A stretch of DNA of 36,948 nucleotides from Clostridiales bacterium. Its GTDB lineage: Bacteria > Bacillota > Clostridia > Lachnospirales > JAISYE01. The notes below the pieces were generated by a model. It ran no database searches. It was not told the DNA's origin and saw only the letters and a list, made by a program, of their open reading frames with translations. A program made the translations under genes and the position numbers. Position 1 is the first letter of the stretch. Each line of letters starts with the position of its first letter. The DNA lies in assembly GCA_031297485.1 (NCBI GenBank), contig JAISYE010000026.1, positions 1-36,948 of the forward strand, read 5' to 3'. Below are positions 1 through 7,729 of this stretch, piece after piece.

Positions 1-123
1 TATCCGCTCATAAATCATAGTAGGGGCGAACTGTGTTCGCCCGCACTCCCGCGACATTTGCACTTGAAACTACTGGCCGAAAATATTTATTTCTTCTTTA
101 AAATATCGACGGATACACCACTA
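1..123 (-). repeat. Family B miniature inverted-repeat element, copy 1 (cut by window edge)
   Basis: The right end reads GGATACACCACTA and the left part resembles the reverse complement of the interior of the copies at 22010-22140 and 36364-36514, including a GTAG-plus-hairpin module at 20-43. The left terminus lies outside the window. The final TA (122-123) is shared with the family A element that follows. It carries no gene and is probably a non-autonomous mobile element. The copy is diverged, so orientation is an inference. Confidence 0.6.
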
Positions 124-255
124 GGACATGTTTGAAAACTTGATTCCGATAGTCGAGCTTGCTCGACGCAGCGCGAAGCGTCGAGCAAGCTCGACTATCA
201 TTGCAGCGGTTTTATTCGAAATTTCGCGCTTTAAGGAATTTTCAAACACGCCTTA
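122..255 (+). repeat. Family A TA-flanked palindromic element, copy 1 (134 bp)
   Basis: Imperfect terminal inverted repeats (left GGACATGTTTGAAAA, right TTTTCAAACACGCC) are bordered by TA on both sides. The centre is a long palindrome built from two copies of GTCGAGC-NN-GCTCGAC (152-167 and 180-195) separated by a short spacer. The TA borders and lack of coding capacity fit a miniature inverted-repeat transposable element moved by an IS630/Tc1-mariner or IS5-like transposase. The mover is not in the window. Confidence 0.8.
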
Positions 256-299
256 GCCAAAAGCATTTCTTTTTCTTTAAAATATCGACGGATATACCC

Positions 300-324
300 G
301 TAGGGGCGGATGGCAATCCGCCCG
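300..324 (+). repeat. GTAG-headed REP-like hairpin (family D)
   Basis: A GTAG tetranucleotide is followed by the hairpin GGGCGGAT-GGCA-ATCCGCCC. A near-identical unit lies at 7610-7634, and stem-swapped versions at 20-43 and 7571-7593. The GTAG-plus-palindrome layout is that of REP sequences mobilised by RAYT (TnpA-REP) proteins. No RAYT gene is seen here. Confidence 0.6.
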
Positions 325-335
325 TTAACGTTTAA

Positions 336-536
336 GGGCTTATCCCCGAATAGTACAGAACGGCTTAAGTACCGGATTTGCTATACTAAGGCGCGAAAAG
401 AAATGCGCTTTTCACGCCGGTTGTTGGTTGCTCACACACGAAAACACTGAAAGATTTTTAGAAGATGTTTTCGTGTGTGAGTATAAAAGGCTGAAATGGC
501 GTAAAATCAGCATTCTTGTCTATTAAGGGATAGGCT
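336..536 (+). repeat. Family F inverted-repeat element, copy 1, with inserted hairpin
   Basis: The ends are imperfect inverted repeats (GGCTTATCCCCGAATA and TATTAAGGGATAGGC). Both flanks match, in reverse orientation, the 99-bp element at 22845-22943. This copy is about 100 bp longer. The extra part includes a perfect 16-bp inverted repeat (431-446 with 466-481, arms CTCACACACGAAAACA / TGTTTTCGTGTGTGAG) around a 19-nt loop. No coding capacity is seen. Confidence 0.6.
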
Positions 537-553
537 CTAAGTGTCCGTTGGTT

Positions 554-1357
554 TTAAGGTTTTAGTGTTTTGACCTCTGAACAGACCAGAAGCGCGTGGA
601 CGACGCGGCGTTTGCTGTTATCGTCCACGCAGGTAGACAACGTAAGCATCCGGGAAATATTTCTTAATTCGACATCCGAATCCAGCCAGGAATAGCGCTT
701 TAATATACGCGCGTAATCGGCCAGCCCGCTTTCGCTCTCAAATTCCATCCTGTAACTGTCGTGCTCCTCAGTGGTGATGTAGTGGGAGAATACCTGGTAT
801 ATCTCCCTTCCTTCAGGCGTAAACACATAAATATCAGGGTTCGCGCTGAAAAATTCCTCGTCCGCGTAGGCGTCCAAACGGCCGAACATAGAGCCGTCAT
901 ACATGTTATGGCCATAGATTATAGAATGGGAGCTTGTAAGGTCAGGCTTATTCCGGTAATCCAGGAACAAACTGCCGCACGCGCTGTAGCTGCCATCGAA
1001 GGCCGTTGTCAGGTATTCGCGGTTGTCGTCGGACTGCATAATCGGGTACTTTATATCCAATGCCGGAATCCAAAGCCAGGCTACGCAATCAGGATTTTCT
1101 TGGATAAGCGTGTCAAAATCAATATATATATTTTCGCGGTCCGGAAGTTCAGGGGCCGCAGGCGTTTCTTCTGACGGGCCGTCTGTCCCTGAATCCGGCT
1201 CTGGAAGGGGAGACGCCGCGAATACTCTGCCGCTTAAGTCCTTATACAGTTTCGCGGCGCTGATATAGCTGTATAAAATTAACGCCGCCCTTGCCATACA
1301 GAACAGCAGCGCCGCCGAAAACACGCATATCAGCGCGGTTCTGATTTTAGGAGACAT
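554..1357 (-). CDS. srtB: Class B sortase
   Basis: Membrane-anchored transpeptidase that would cleave a sorting signal and attach a surface protein to peptidoglycan or polymerise it. The 267-aa protein has an N-terminal membrane segment (about residues 7-31), an acidic/proline linker (about 48-75), then the sortase fold. Catalytic residues are visible: His150 in YGHNM, Cys243 in LSTC and Arg250/251 in KRRVV. Length and the S-T-C-x-D pattern fit class B. The start ATG follows AAAGGGG at a good distance and lies 15 bp after the export-protein gene, so the two are probably co-transcribed. No LPXTG/NPQTN substrate is encoded nearby. The last ten residues are encoded inside a sequence that recurs at 11975-12005, so the C-terminus may be repeat-derived. 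Family is certain; exact substrate unknown. Confidence 0.9.
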   Translation of the reverse strand: MSPKIRTALICVFSAALLFCMARAALILYSYISAAKLYKDLSGRVFAASPLPEPDSGTDGPSEETPAAPELPDRENIYIDFDTLIQENPDCVAWLWIPALDIKYPIMQSDDNREYLTTAFDGSYSACGSLFLDYRNKPDLTSSHSIIYGHNMYDGSMFGRLDAYADEEFFSANPDIYVFTPEGREIYQVFSHYITTEEHDSYRMEFESESGLADYARILKRYSWLDSDVELRNISRMLTLSTCVDDNSKRRVVHALLVCSEVKTLKP

Positions 1358-1371
1358 ATTAAAACGCCCCT

Positions 1372-1869
1372 TTATTTAAACCCGAACAAACCGGGAATAA
1401 AATACGTCAGAATAATCATAATCAATCCCGCGCCCAGGACTCCCGCCGCTATAGTAAAGAACGAGCGGCGGACAGGCAGGCCGATAAGCGCGGCGATAAG
1501 CGCACCGGTCCAGGCGCCGGTGCCGGGAAGGGGGACAGCTACAAACAGGAAAAGACCGACGAACAATTTTTCTTTAATAGCGCCGCTTTTGCGCAGGGCG
1601 GACTTCTCCAGGCGGGTGACAAGCCCTGGGAAAACCGCGTGTTTTTTCATAAGCGTGAATATTTGTTTGACGAACAGCAGTATAAGCGGGATAGGCAAAA
1701 TATTAGCCAGGAAGCACACCGCAAACGCGCGGGCAAGCGGCACGCCCAGCACGGACGCGGCGATAAGGCCCAGGCGAAGTTCCATAACAGGGAGCATGGA
1801 GATAACCGCGATAATTATTTCCCGTGGTATGCCGTGGGATTGCAGGAATGAAATAATAGCTTCGGACAT
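1372..1869 (-). CDS. Small multidrug-export-like membrane protein (PF06695/COG2426 type)
   Basis: A 165-aa hydrophobic protein with about four or five membrane segments (roughly residues 14-42, 44-66, 102-135, 138-160). The MLPVMELRLGL stretch near residue 25 and the PLPGTGAWTGALIA motif near residue 113 are characteristic of the COG2426 'small multidrug export' family. That family's transport role is largely unproven. The start ATG is preceded by AAGGAG at good spacing. It is the first gene of a two-gene minus-strand unit with the sortase. Family assignment is firm, substrate unknown. Confidence 0.8.
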   Translation of the reverse strand: MSEAIISFLQSHGIPREIIIAVISMLPVMELRLGLIAASVLGVPLARAFAVCFLANILPIPLILLFVKQIFTLMKKHAVFPGLVTRLEKSALRKSGAIKEKLFVGLFLFVAVPLPGTGAWTGALIAALIGLPVRRSFFTIAAGVLGAGLIMIILTYFIPGLFGFK

Positions 1870-1903
1870 AGTTTTTCTCCTTTTATAATTTTTGTGAGTA
1901 TAT

Positions 1904-2009
1904 TAAGGCGTGTTTAAAAATTCCTTAGAGCGCGAAATTTCGAATGAAACCGCTGCAATGATAGTCGAGCAAGCTCGACTATCGGAATCCAGTTTTCAAA
2001 CACGTCCTA
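1904..2009 (-). repeat. Family A element, copy 2 (106 bp)
   Basis: Reverse-oriented copy with TA borders and inverted ends matching copy 1. It keeps only one GTCGAGCAAGCTCGAC palindrome (1964-1979) in the centre. It fills most of the divergent intergenic space between the export-protein gene and the ABC operon, so it sits where both promoters would be expected. Confidence 0.8.
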
Positions 2010-2097
2010 TTCTGTTCCTACAAAGATACCAGCTAATAAAAATATTTGCAAGCGCGTGACAGTGTTGTTATTCTTTAGTATACAGGGAGGTGGTATC

Positions 2098-2823
2098 TTG
2101 GAAACAATAATAGAACTTGACAAGCTGCGCAAGGTGTACCGCATGGGTGGCGAGAAGATAGTGGCCTTAGACGAAATAACGCTTAATTTTGAGAAGAACA
2201 AAATATATTGTCTGCTGGGCAAGTCCGGCTCTGGGAAATCCACGCTGCTTAACATGCTTGCCGGGTTGGAGCGTCCCAGCAAGGGCAGTATAATATTTAA
2301 CGGACGCAGGCTTGACAAACTGAACGAAAGCAAGTTGGTGGAATTCCGGCGCAAGTATATAGGCTTTGTGTTTCAGTCCTATAACTTAATGCCGACGCTG
2401 ACCGCTCTGGAGAACGTGACCCTGCCGCTGATATTCAAGAAAGTCCCGAAAAAAACCCGAGAGCGCCGGGCAATGGAAATGCTCGCGGCGGTAGGGCTGG
2501 CGGACCGGTACAAACATAAGCCGGGGGAGATGAGCGGCGGCCAGCAGCAGCGGGTAAGTATCGCCCGGGCCTTTATAAACCAGCCCCAGGTAATTTTTGC
2601 CGACGAGCCTACAGGCAACCTGGACACAAAGACGGCGATGGATATGATGGATCTGATAACGAGTCTGGTACGGGAAAACAATCAGACGCTTATTATAGTC
2701 ACTCACAATTTGGAACTGTCAGCTTACGCGGATCAGGTCATCAACATACGCGACGGCAGAATAGAAAGTATACAGACCGCCCTACGCGGCGATATGGAAG
2801 GGGATTATTTAAATGCGCAGTAA
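2098..2823 (+). CDS. ABC transporter ATP-binding protein, MacB/LolD type
   Basis: Cytoplasmic ATPase of a MacB-type ABC system. Seen in sequence: Walker A GKSGSGKST, Q-loop region FVFQSYNL, signature MSGGQQQR, Walker B VIFADEPTGNLD and H-loop IVTHN. I chose the TTG start at 2098 because GGGAGGTGG precedes it by 6 nt and the protein then begins METIIELDKLRKVY, as family members do. An upstream GTG at 2056 gives an unlikely extension. The 241-aa length is usual. The gene overlaps the next by 11 bp and belongs to a three-part operon with an exported CARDB-like protein and an FtsX/MacB permease. LolD/MacB ATPases typically power mechanotransmission or export rather than uptake. Confidence 0.93.
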   Translation: METIIELDKLRKVYRMGGEKIVALDEITLNFEKNKIYCLLGKSGSGKSTLLNMLAGLERPSKGSIIFNGRRLDKLNESKLVEFRRKYIGFVFQSYNLMPTLTALENVTLPLIFKKVPKKTRERRAMEMLAAVGLADRYKHKPGEMSGGQQQRVSIARAFINQPQVIFADEPTGNLDTKTAMDMMDLITSLVRENNQTLIIVTHNLELSAYADQVINIRDGRIESIQTALRGDMEGDYLNAQ

Positions 2824-5038
2824 ATTCATAGCGACGCTGCTGGTGACGGCGTTCGTTTTCGCGTTGGTGCCAGCCGTGGTTATGGGGGATGAAAAGGACG
2901 ACGAAATATCACGTCTGAACAACGTAATAGATAGCCTGTACAACCAGATAAATGATATACAAAACCAAGTTCCGCCAACACCAATACCGGAGCCAACGCC
3001 AATACCGGTGACGCTGCCGGTGGTCAAGCTGCTTTCGCCGTCCATGATAAACGTGCGCAACGGTTCGGCTGCGGATGTGGAAATCCAGGTGCAAAACATC
3101 GGCTCGTCCTTTGCCAATAACCTGCTGACCCAGGCCACTGTAACGGGCGAAGCGCCCTTTACGCTGGAGTTTCTCAACTCCTCCAACGCGGTTTCTTCAT
3201 TATATGAGGGCAGGGTGCAGAAGATGCGGCTGCGCGTGCGGGTGGACGCCAACGCCAAGGCAGGCGCGTACCCTGTCACTTTGACCCACAGTTACCGCAA
3301 TGTTAAGAACGAGAATTTTTCCGAAACAGACACCCTGACAGTTAAGGTATTAAACGACGCCACGGCGCCCAAGGTGGTGCTGGACGATTTTAAGACCAGC
3401 GCCGAGGTGGTCCGCGGGGGCGGCGAGTTTTCGCTTTCGGTGCAAATGCGGAACCGGGGCACCAGCATTGCCTCAGACGTGCAAATTACAATCGAGGGGT
3501 TTGACCCTGCGAAGATATTCCTGTCCGGCAGCTCCGGCAGTGTGTACTTCCGGGAACTGGACCAGGGCGCGCGTCAGACCCTTACCTACAGCCTTAAGGC
3601 CGCGCCTAAAATCGAGCAGGGTTCCTACCCCCTGACCTTTAAAATAAAGTACAGGGACGCGGAGGCCAAGGAATATACAGAGGAATACACCCATTACGTT
3701 ATCGCGGCTGCGGAGGAAGAGGAGGAGGAAAAGGAGGACAACGAGTCCCGGGCGAAGCTGGAAATAACGAACATGGCCGCGCCTGACGGCGTGTATGAAG
3801 TGGGGGACGATTTTGAAATAATCGTGGACCTAAAGAACAGCGGCATCCGCGAGGCCAAAAACATTAAAATAACAGCGGCGTCCACAGAGGCTGACGCCGT
3901 GGTGCCGCGCACAGCCAGCATACAAACCCTGGCCGCGCTGGACATAGGCGCGGAAACGAGGATGTCCTTCACCTTTTCGCCCACAAACAAGGCGCGCACG
4001 CAGAACTACGCCATAAGTTTCAAGGTGGAATACGAGACAGGGGTAAAGGACGAGGAAAAGAGGCCGGAGGTTTTCACTTTCGAACAATTCGCCGGAGTAA
4101 ACGTAAGGCACGAAGAGCCGGAGGAAGAAGAGGAGAAGGACGACAGCAAGATAAGCGAGCCGAAAATAATAATAGAAAGCTACAAGTGCGACCCTATTTT
4201 GGTAAAAGCCGGCCAGCAGTTTGACCTGGAGCTTGTGTTCCAAAACACCCACAAGTCCAAGAGCATAGAAAACATAAAAGCCACCCTTACGGCGGTAGAG
4301 ACCACGGAGCGCAAGGGCAGCGTGTTTACCCCTGTGGACGGCAGCAACACCTTCTATATAGACGCTATTGAGCCCAAGGGCACGGCGGAGCGGAAGCTTA
4401 AGATGTTCACCGTGCCGGACGCGCCGCCTCGCACCTATACGATACAGATAAGTTTTAAATATCAGGACAGGGAGTATAACACCTATGAGGACACGGACCA
4501 GATCGGCATAAACGTAAAGCAGGTCGTTGACCTGGAGACCAGCGACATAACAATACCGCCCACTACAATGGCGGGCGAGCCGGTGTACGTGAGTTTCATG
4601 CTGTCCAATACGGGCAAGAGTTCCTTGATGAACACCCGGACGAGGATCGAGGGCGATTTTGACACATCCAGCAGTATGCTGTACTTCGGCACGGTGGCCC
4701 AAAGCAGCACGGTGTATTACGACGGGCAGTTCATAGTTCCGGAGCCGGGCACGTACACAGGCCGCGTGCTGATAACTTACGAGGATGAAATGGGCGAAAA
4801 ATTCGAGCGGGAGCAGCCTTTTTCAATAGAGGCGACAGCTATGGACTTTGGCGGGGAATTGGATTTTGTGCCCCCGGAATCAGAGCCGGAGGGCTTAGCG
4901 GAAAAGCTGCTGGCCCTGGTCAAGCGGCCGGTTTTCTACGCCTGGGCGGGCGGCGGCCTTGCGGTGCTGATAGTTATCATTCTCCTGGTGCGGAAACTGT
5001 TTAAGAAAAAGCAAAAAGGACTGGACGAGGATGAGTAA
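2813..5038 (+). CDS. Large exported membrane-anchored protein with repeated CARDB/S-layer-like (COG1361) domains
   Basis: A 741-aa protein with a signal peptide (residues 1-25, cut near VMG-DE), a short coiled-coil-like stretch (about 28-50), a proline/threonine linker, then about four or five repeated beta-rich domains. Each has the pattern 'V.N.G.S.A.N....' typical of CARDB/COG1361 adhesin-like modules. Acidic runs of E/D near residues 299-310 and 435-447 separate them. A single membrane helix (about 707-728) and a KKK-rich tail end the protein. It overlaps the ATPase gene by 11 bp and the permease gene by 8 bp, so it is almost certainly an extracytoplasmic partner of the transporter, in the place where MacA would sit in Gram-negative bacteria. 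Its molecular role is an inference. Confidence 0.8.
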   Translation: MRSKFIATLLVTAFVFALVPAVVMGDEKDDEISRLNNVIDSLYNQINDIQNQVPPTPIPEPTPIPVTLPVVKLLSPSMINVRNGSAADVEIQVQNIGSSFANNLLTQATVTGEAPFTLEFLNSSNAVSSLYEGRVQKMRLRVRVDANAKAGAYPVTLTHSYRNVKNENFSETDTLTVKVLNDATAPKVVLDDFKTSAEVVRGGGEFSLSVQMRNRGTSIASDVQITIEGFDPAKIFLSGSSGSVYFRELDQGARQTLTYSLKAAPKIEQGSYPLTFKIKYRDAEAKEYTEEYTHYVIAAAEEEEEEKEDNESRAKLEITNMAAPDGVYEVGDDFEIIVDLKNSGIREAKNIKITAASTEADAVVPRTASIQTLAALDIGAETRMSFTFSPTNKARTQNYAISFKVEYETGVKDEEKRPEVFTFEQFAGVNVRHEEPEEEEEKDDSKISEPKIIIESYKCDPILVKAGQQFDLELVFQNTHKSKSIENIKATLTAVETTERKGSVFTPVDGSNTFYIDAIEPKGTAERKLKMFTVPDAPPRTYTIQISFKYQDREYNTYEDTDQIGINVKQVVDLETSDITIPPTTMAGEPVYVSFMLSNTGKSSLMNTRTRIEGDFDTSSSMLYFGTVAQSSTVYYDGQFIVPEPGTYTGRVLITYEDEMGEKFEREQPFSIEATAMDFGGELDFVPPESEPEGLAEKLLALVKRPVFYAWAGGGLAVLIVIILLVRKLFKKKQKGLDEDE

Positions 5039-6434
5039 TTTAGATGTGGCGGCAATGGCCTTCCGCAACCTCTTAAAGAGGAAACTGCGGACGTTTTTGA
5101 CCATACTGGGGGTGGTAATCGGCACGGCTGCTATAGTGGTAATGATTTCGCTGGCCCTGGCGATGAACAACACCTTTAACGAGGAACTTAAAAAACTTGG
5201 CGACATTACCGTTGTAACAGTCTACAGCCCCAGTATGTACGGCTACGCCCGCGACGTCATGAGTCTCTCCGGGCAAGCCGGCGGCGGTCAGGGCGAGCTT
5301 AAATTGGACGGCAACGCCATAGTAAAATTTAAGCAGCTGCCCGGCGTTATAGCCGCGACGCCCATAGTGTCAACCTATTTCTACGCGAAATCCGGGCGTT
5401 TAATCTGCGATTACATGCAGCTGGTGGGTATTGACCCGGAAGCCATGGAGGTCCTGGGGTACACCGCTGCGGAAGGGCGCCTGCTTAATAAGGACGACGG
5501 GCTTGACGTAGTATTTGGCTCGGAAATACCCTACCAATTCTACAAACAGTCCATGGACTACCGCAGCCGTTACAGCATGTACGGCGGCGCGGAGGATGGC
5601 GAGCGGGTTCCGGAATTGGATGTCATGCGGGACCGTATACAGTATTCCTATAACTGGCAATTGATTTACCCTGACGAAGCCGGCGGGCAGGATATGAAAA
5701 TTTACAGGCTGAAGACCGTGGGAGTGCTTGCGCCAAAGGAGAATTACCAGGTAGATTACTCTGTATACATGCCGCTTGCGCAAGCGGAGAAGATTATAGC
5801 GGAACAGCGCAAGTTCGAGCAGCAGCAATCCCAGTCCTGGACAGGGGCAAGGGCGCCCGGAGCGGATAATGACAGCGGCTACCAGCAGGCGTATGTTAAA
5901 TGCGGCGATTTGGACACAGTAAAGAAAGTCCGGGACCTGATAATTGAGATGGGGTATCCGGCTGAAATACCCAGCCAGCAGCTGGAGTCCATGCAGCGCA
6001 TGTCCCAAAGCCTGCAGGGGCTTCTCGGCGCCATTGGCGCGGTGGCCCTGTTCGTAGCGGCCATAGGCATTGCTAACACCATGATTATGGCCATATACGA
6101 ACGCACTCGGGAAATCGGCATAATGAAGGTTATCGGCGCGGCCCTTAAGGATATTGGCAAGCTCTTTCTCCTTGAGGCGGCCCTGATAGGATTTTTCGGC
6201 GGGGGGCTGGGCGTGGGGCTCAGCGCGCTGATATCCTATTTCCTGAATTCCTCCGGCCTGTCCTTTATGAATAACGAGTACATGGCTATGCAGCAGACCT
6301 CCGTGTCTATGCTCACTCCCTGGCTGTGCGCCGGCGGGCTGGCGTTCGCCACGTTTATCGGCCTGGTGTCCGGCTATTTTCCCGCGCGCAGGGCTATGAT
6401 GATAAGCGCGCTTACCGCTATTAAAACGGAGTGA
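5031..6434 (+). CDS. ABC transporter permease, FtsX/MacB family
   Basis: A 467-aa permease. The first membrane helix (about 20-45, RTFLTILGVVIGTAAIVVM) is followed by a large extracytoplasmic MacB periplasmic-core-like domain (about 50-325). Three C-terminal helices follow (about 330-355, 378-402, 425-450), ending in a PARRAMMISALTAIKTE tail typical of the family. The EIGIMKVIGA motif near residue 361 is the conserved coupling region. The start ATG overlaps the preceding stop region by 8 bp, indicating coupling. With the ATPase it would form the exporter or mechanotransmitter. The cargo is unknown. Confidence 0.9.
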   Translation: MSNLDVAAMAFRNLLKRKLRTFLTILGVVIGTAAIVVMISLALAMNNTFNEELKKLGDITVVTVYSPSMYGYARDVMSLSGQAGGGQGELKLDGNAIVKFKQLPGVIAATPIVSTYFYAKSGRLICDYMQLVGIDPEAMEVLGYTAAEGRLLNKDDGLDVVFGSEIPYQFYKQSMDYRSRYSMYGGAEDGERVPELDVMRDRIQYSYNWQLIYPDEAGGQDMKIYRLKTVGVLAPKENYQVDYSVYMPLAQAEKIIAEQRKFEQQQSQSWTGARAPGADNDSGYQQAYVKCGDLDTVKKVRDLIIEMGYPAEIPSQQLESMQRMSQSLQGLLGAIGAVALFVAAIGIANTMIMAIYERTREIGIMKVIGAALKDIGKLFLLEAALIGFFGGGLGVGLSALISYFLNSSGLSFMNNEYMAMQQTSVSMLTPWLCAGGLAFATFIGLVSGYFPARRAMMISALTAIKTE

Positions 6435-6439
6435 TGAAT

Positions 6440-7531
6440 ATGTATCCTTTAATTTTTGAACCAGTGTTTAAGGAAATGATTTGGGGCGGTTCCCGTCTGC
6501 GGGATTTTGGCAAGAATATTTTATCGGACAAAACCGGGGAAAGCTGGGACGTGACCTGCCGGCAGGATAAGTGGGGCAATGACATGGAAATGAGCGTAGT
6601 GGCCAACGGGCCTCTTAAGGGACGTACCCTGGCGGAAGTAACCGGCGCGGACCCAGGGGCTTGGCTCGGCAGGGGAAGGGCGGCGATTCCGCCCTTTCCG
6701 CTGCTGGTTAAGACTATTGACGCCAATGACAACCTCTCGGTGCAGGTGCACCCTGATGACGGGCACGCTGCCGATGTTCGGCCCCCGGCGGAGCATGAAG
6801 CGGAACCGGCGCTTTTTTCCTCGCGGCCATTGGGCAAGGCGGAAATGTGGTATATACTAGAGCCGCCGGCAGACGGGTATCTGATTGTCGGGCTTAAGCC
6901 CGGCGTGACAAGGGAGATGTTCAGGCTGGCCCTTAAAGAGGGCACGGTGGAGACGCTGCTGGGCAGGCTGGAGGTGCGGGCCGGCGACGTGATAGACATA
7001 CCGCCGGGCCTGGTTCACGCTATAACACGGGGGACAGTGTTAGCGGAGATACAGCAGAACTCGGACATAACATATAGGGTATACGATTATAACCGCGCGG
7101 GGCTTGACGGAAAGCCCCGGGAACTGCACGTGGACAAGGCGCTGGATGTGATAAATTTTGACAACGGACCGGTTGAGGTGGTTGCCGGCTCTTTTTCCCT
7201 TCCGGCTGGGCAGGAGACAAAATTTGACGGGTACACGCTTACCCAATTAATCAGGAACAAGCATTTTGTTGTGGAAAAGTATGATATCGCCACCCGTGTC
7301 TGTATGGGTTCGCCCGCGCCTCATTCGAGCAATGGAATCGGAGTATTCAGCATTTTTACCTGCGTGAGGGGCCGCGCCACGGTAAGCGGCGGCGGGCCGA
7401 CGCTCGGCTCGCGGCAGTCTGTTGAACTCGGGCCGGGCCAGTCTGTCTTTATGCCCGCCGCTATAGGCGAGTACACGCTGGACGGGGATTGCGCGCTGCT
7501 GAAAAGTTTTGTGGCGCCGGAGGCTTTATAG
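6440..7531 (+). CDS. manA: Mannose-6-phosphate isomerase, class I
   Basis: Interconverts mannose-6-phosphate and fructose-6-phosphate in the cytoplasm using zinc. The N-terminal FEPVFKEMIWGG block, the zinc-site motif QVHPDD (about residues 102-107 from this start), the EMWYIL block (about 135) and DIPPGLVHAI are all diagnostic. Length (363 aa) is somewhat longer than the short Bacillus enzymes. Three in-frame starts are close together (GTG 6431, ATG 6434, ATG 6440). I prefer 6440, which lies 8 nt after GGAG and gives the usual N-terminus MYPLIFEPVFKE. The preceding permease stop (6432-6434) overlaps the alternatives, so the gene is read in the same operon although its function is unrelated. 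Confidence 0.93.
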   Translation: MYPLIFEPVFKEMIWGGSRLRDFGKNILSDKTGESWDVTCRQDKWGNDMEMSVVANGPLKGRTLAEVTGADPGAWLGRGRAAIPPFPLLVKTIDANDNLSVQVHPDDGHAADVRPPAEHEAEPALFSSRPLGKAEMWYILEPPADGYLIVGLKPGVTREMFRLALKEGTVETLLGRLEVRAGDVIDIPPGLVHAITRGTVLAEIQQNSDITYRVYDYNRAGLDGKPRELHVDKALDVINFDNGPVEVVAGSFSLPAGQETKFDGYTLTQLIRNKHFVVEKYDIATRVCMGSPAPHSSNGIGVFSIFTCVRGRATVSGGGPTLGSRQSVELGPGQSVFMPAAIGEYTLDGDCALLKSFVAPEAL

Positions 7532-7570
7532 CGGCCGTACAATGTGTATACAATCCACCCGAAGGTTTTC

Positions 7571-7593
7571 GGGACGATTGCCATCGTCCCCTA
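7571..7593 (-). repeat. REP-like hairpin, stem-variant of family D
   Basis: Read on the minus strand this is TAG followed by GGGACGAT-GGCA-ATCGTCCC. The loop GGCA is the same as in 300-324 and 7610-7634, but both stem arms are changed together, which preserves pairing. It lies 16 bp from a second copy in the opposite orientation, so the two form an inverted pair downstream of manA. Confidence 0.55.
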
Positions 7594-7609
7594 GGGTACA
7601 CACAATATC

Positions 7610-7634
7610 GTAGGGGCGGGTGGCAATCCGCCCG
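7610..7634 (+). repeat. GTAG-headed REP-like hairpin (family D)
   Basis: GTAG followed by GGGCGGGT-GGCA-ATCCGCCC, nearly identical to 300-324 (one stem position becomes a G-T pair). It immediately precedes a family A element. Confidence 0.6.
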
Positions 7635-7639
7635 AAGGC

Positions 7640-7729
7640 TAGGACGTGTTTGAAAACTGGATTTCAGCGCGAAATTGCGGCGGTTTCATCCGAAATTTCA
7701 CGCTTTAAGGAATTTTCAAATACGTCTTA
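7640..7729 (+). repeat. Family A element, copy 3 (90 bp, no central palindrome)
   Basis: TA-bordered with the family A ends but lacking the GTCGAGC palindromes. Its right-hand TTA supplies, on the minus strand, the TAA stop codon of the response-regulator fragment. Confidence 0.8.

Noticed and set aside
2056-2084. Promoter GTGACA-17-TATACA before the ABC operon
   Set aside because: The implied start would fall on the ribosome binding site, leaving almost no leader; -10 match is weak.
3830-4702. 290-codon minus-strand frame opposite the CARDB-like gene
   Set aside because: Shadow of a GC-rich coding sequence; the opposite strand has signal peptide, domains and overlapping operon neighbours.
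7561-7576. Terminator after manA (CCCGAA/TTCGGG hairpin)
   Set aside because: No T-run follows and the arms merge with the REP-like unit; not convincing.
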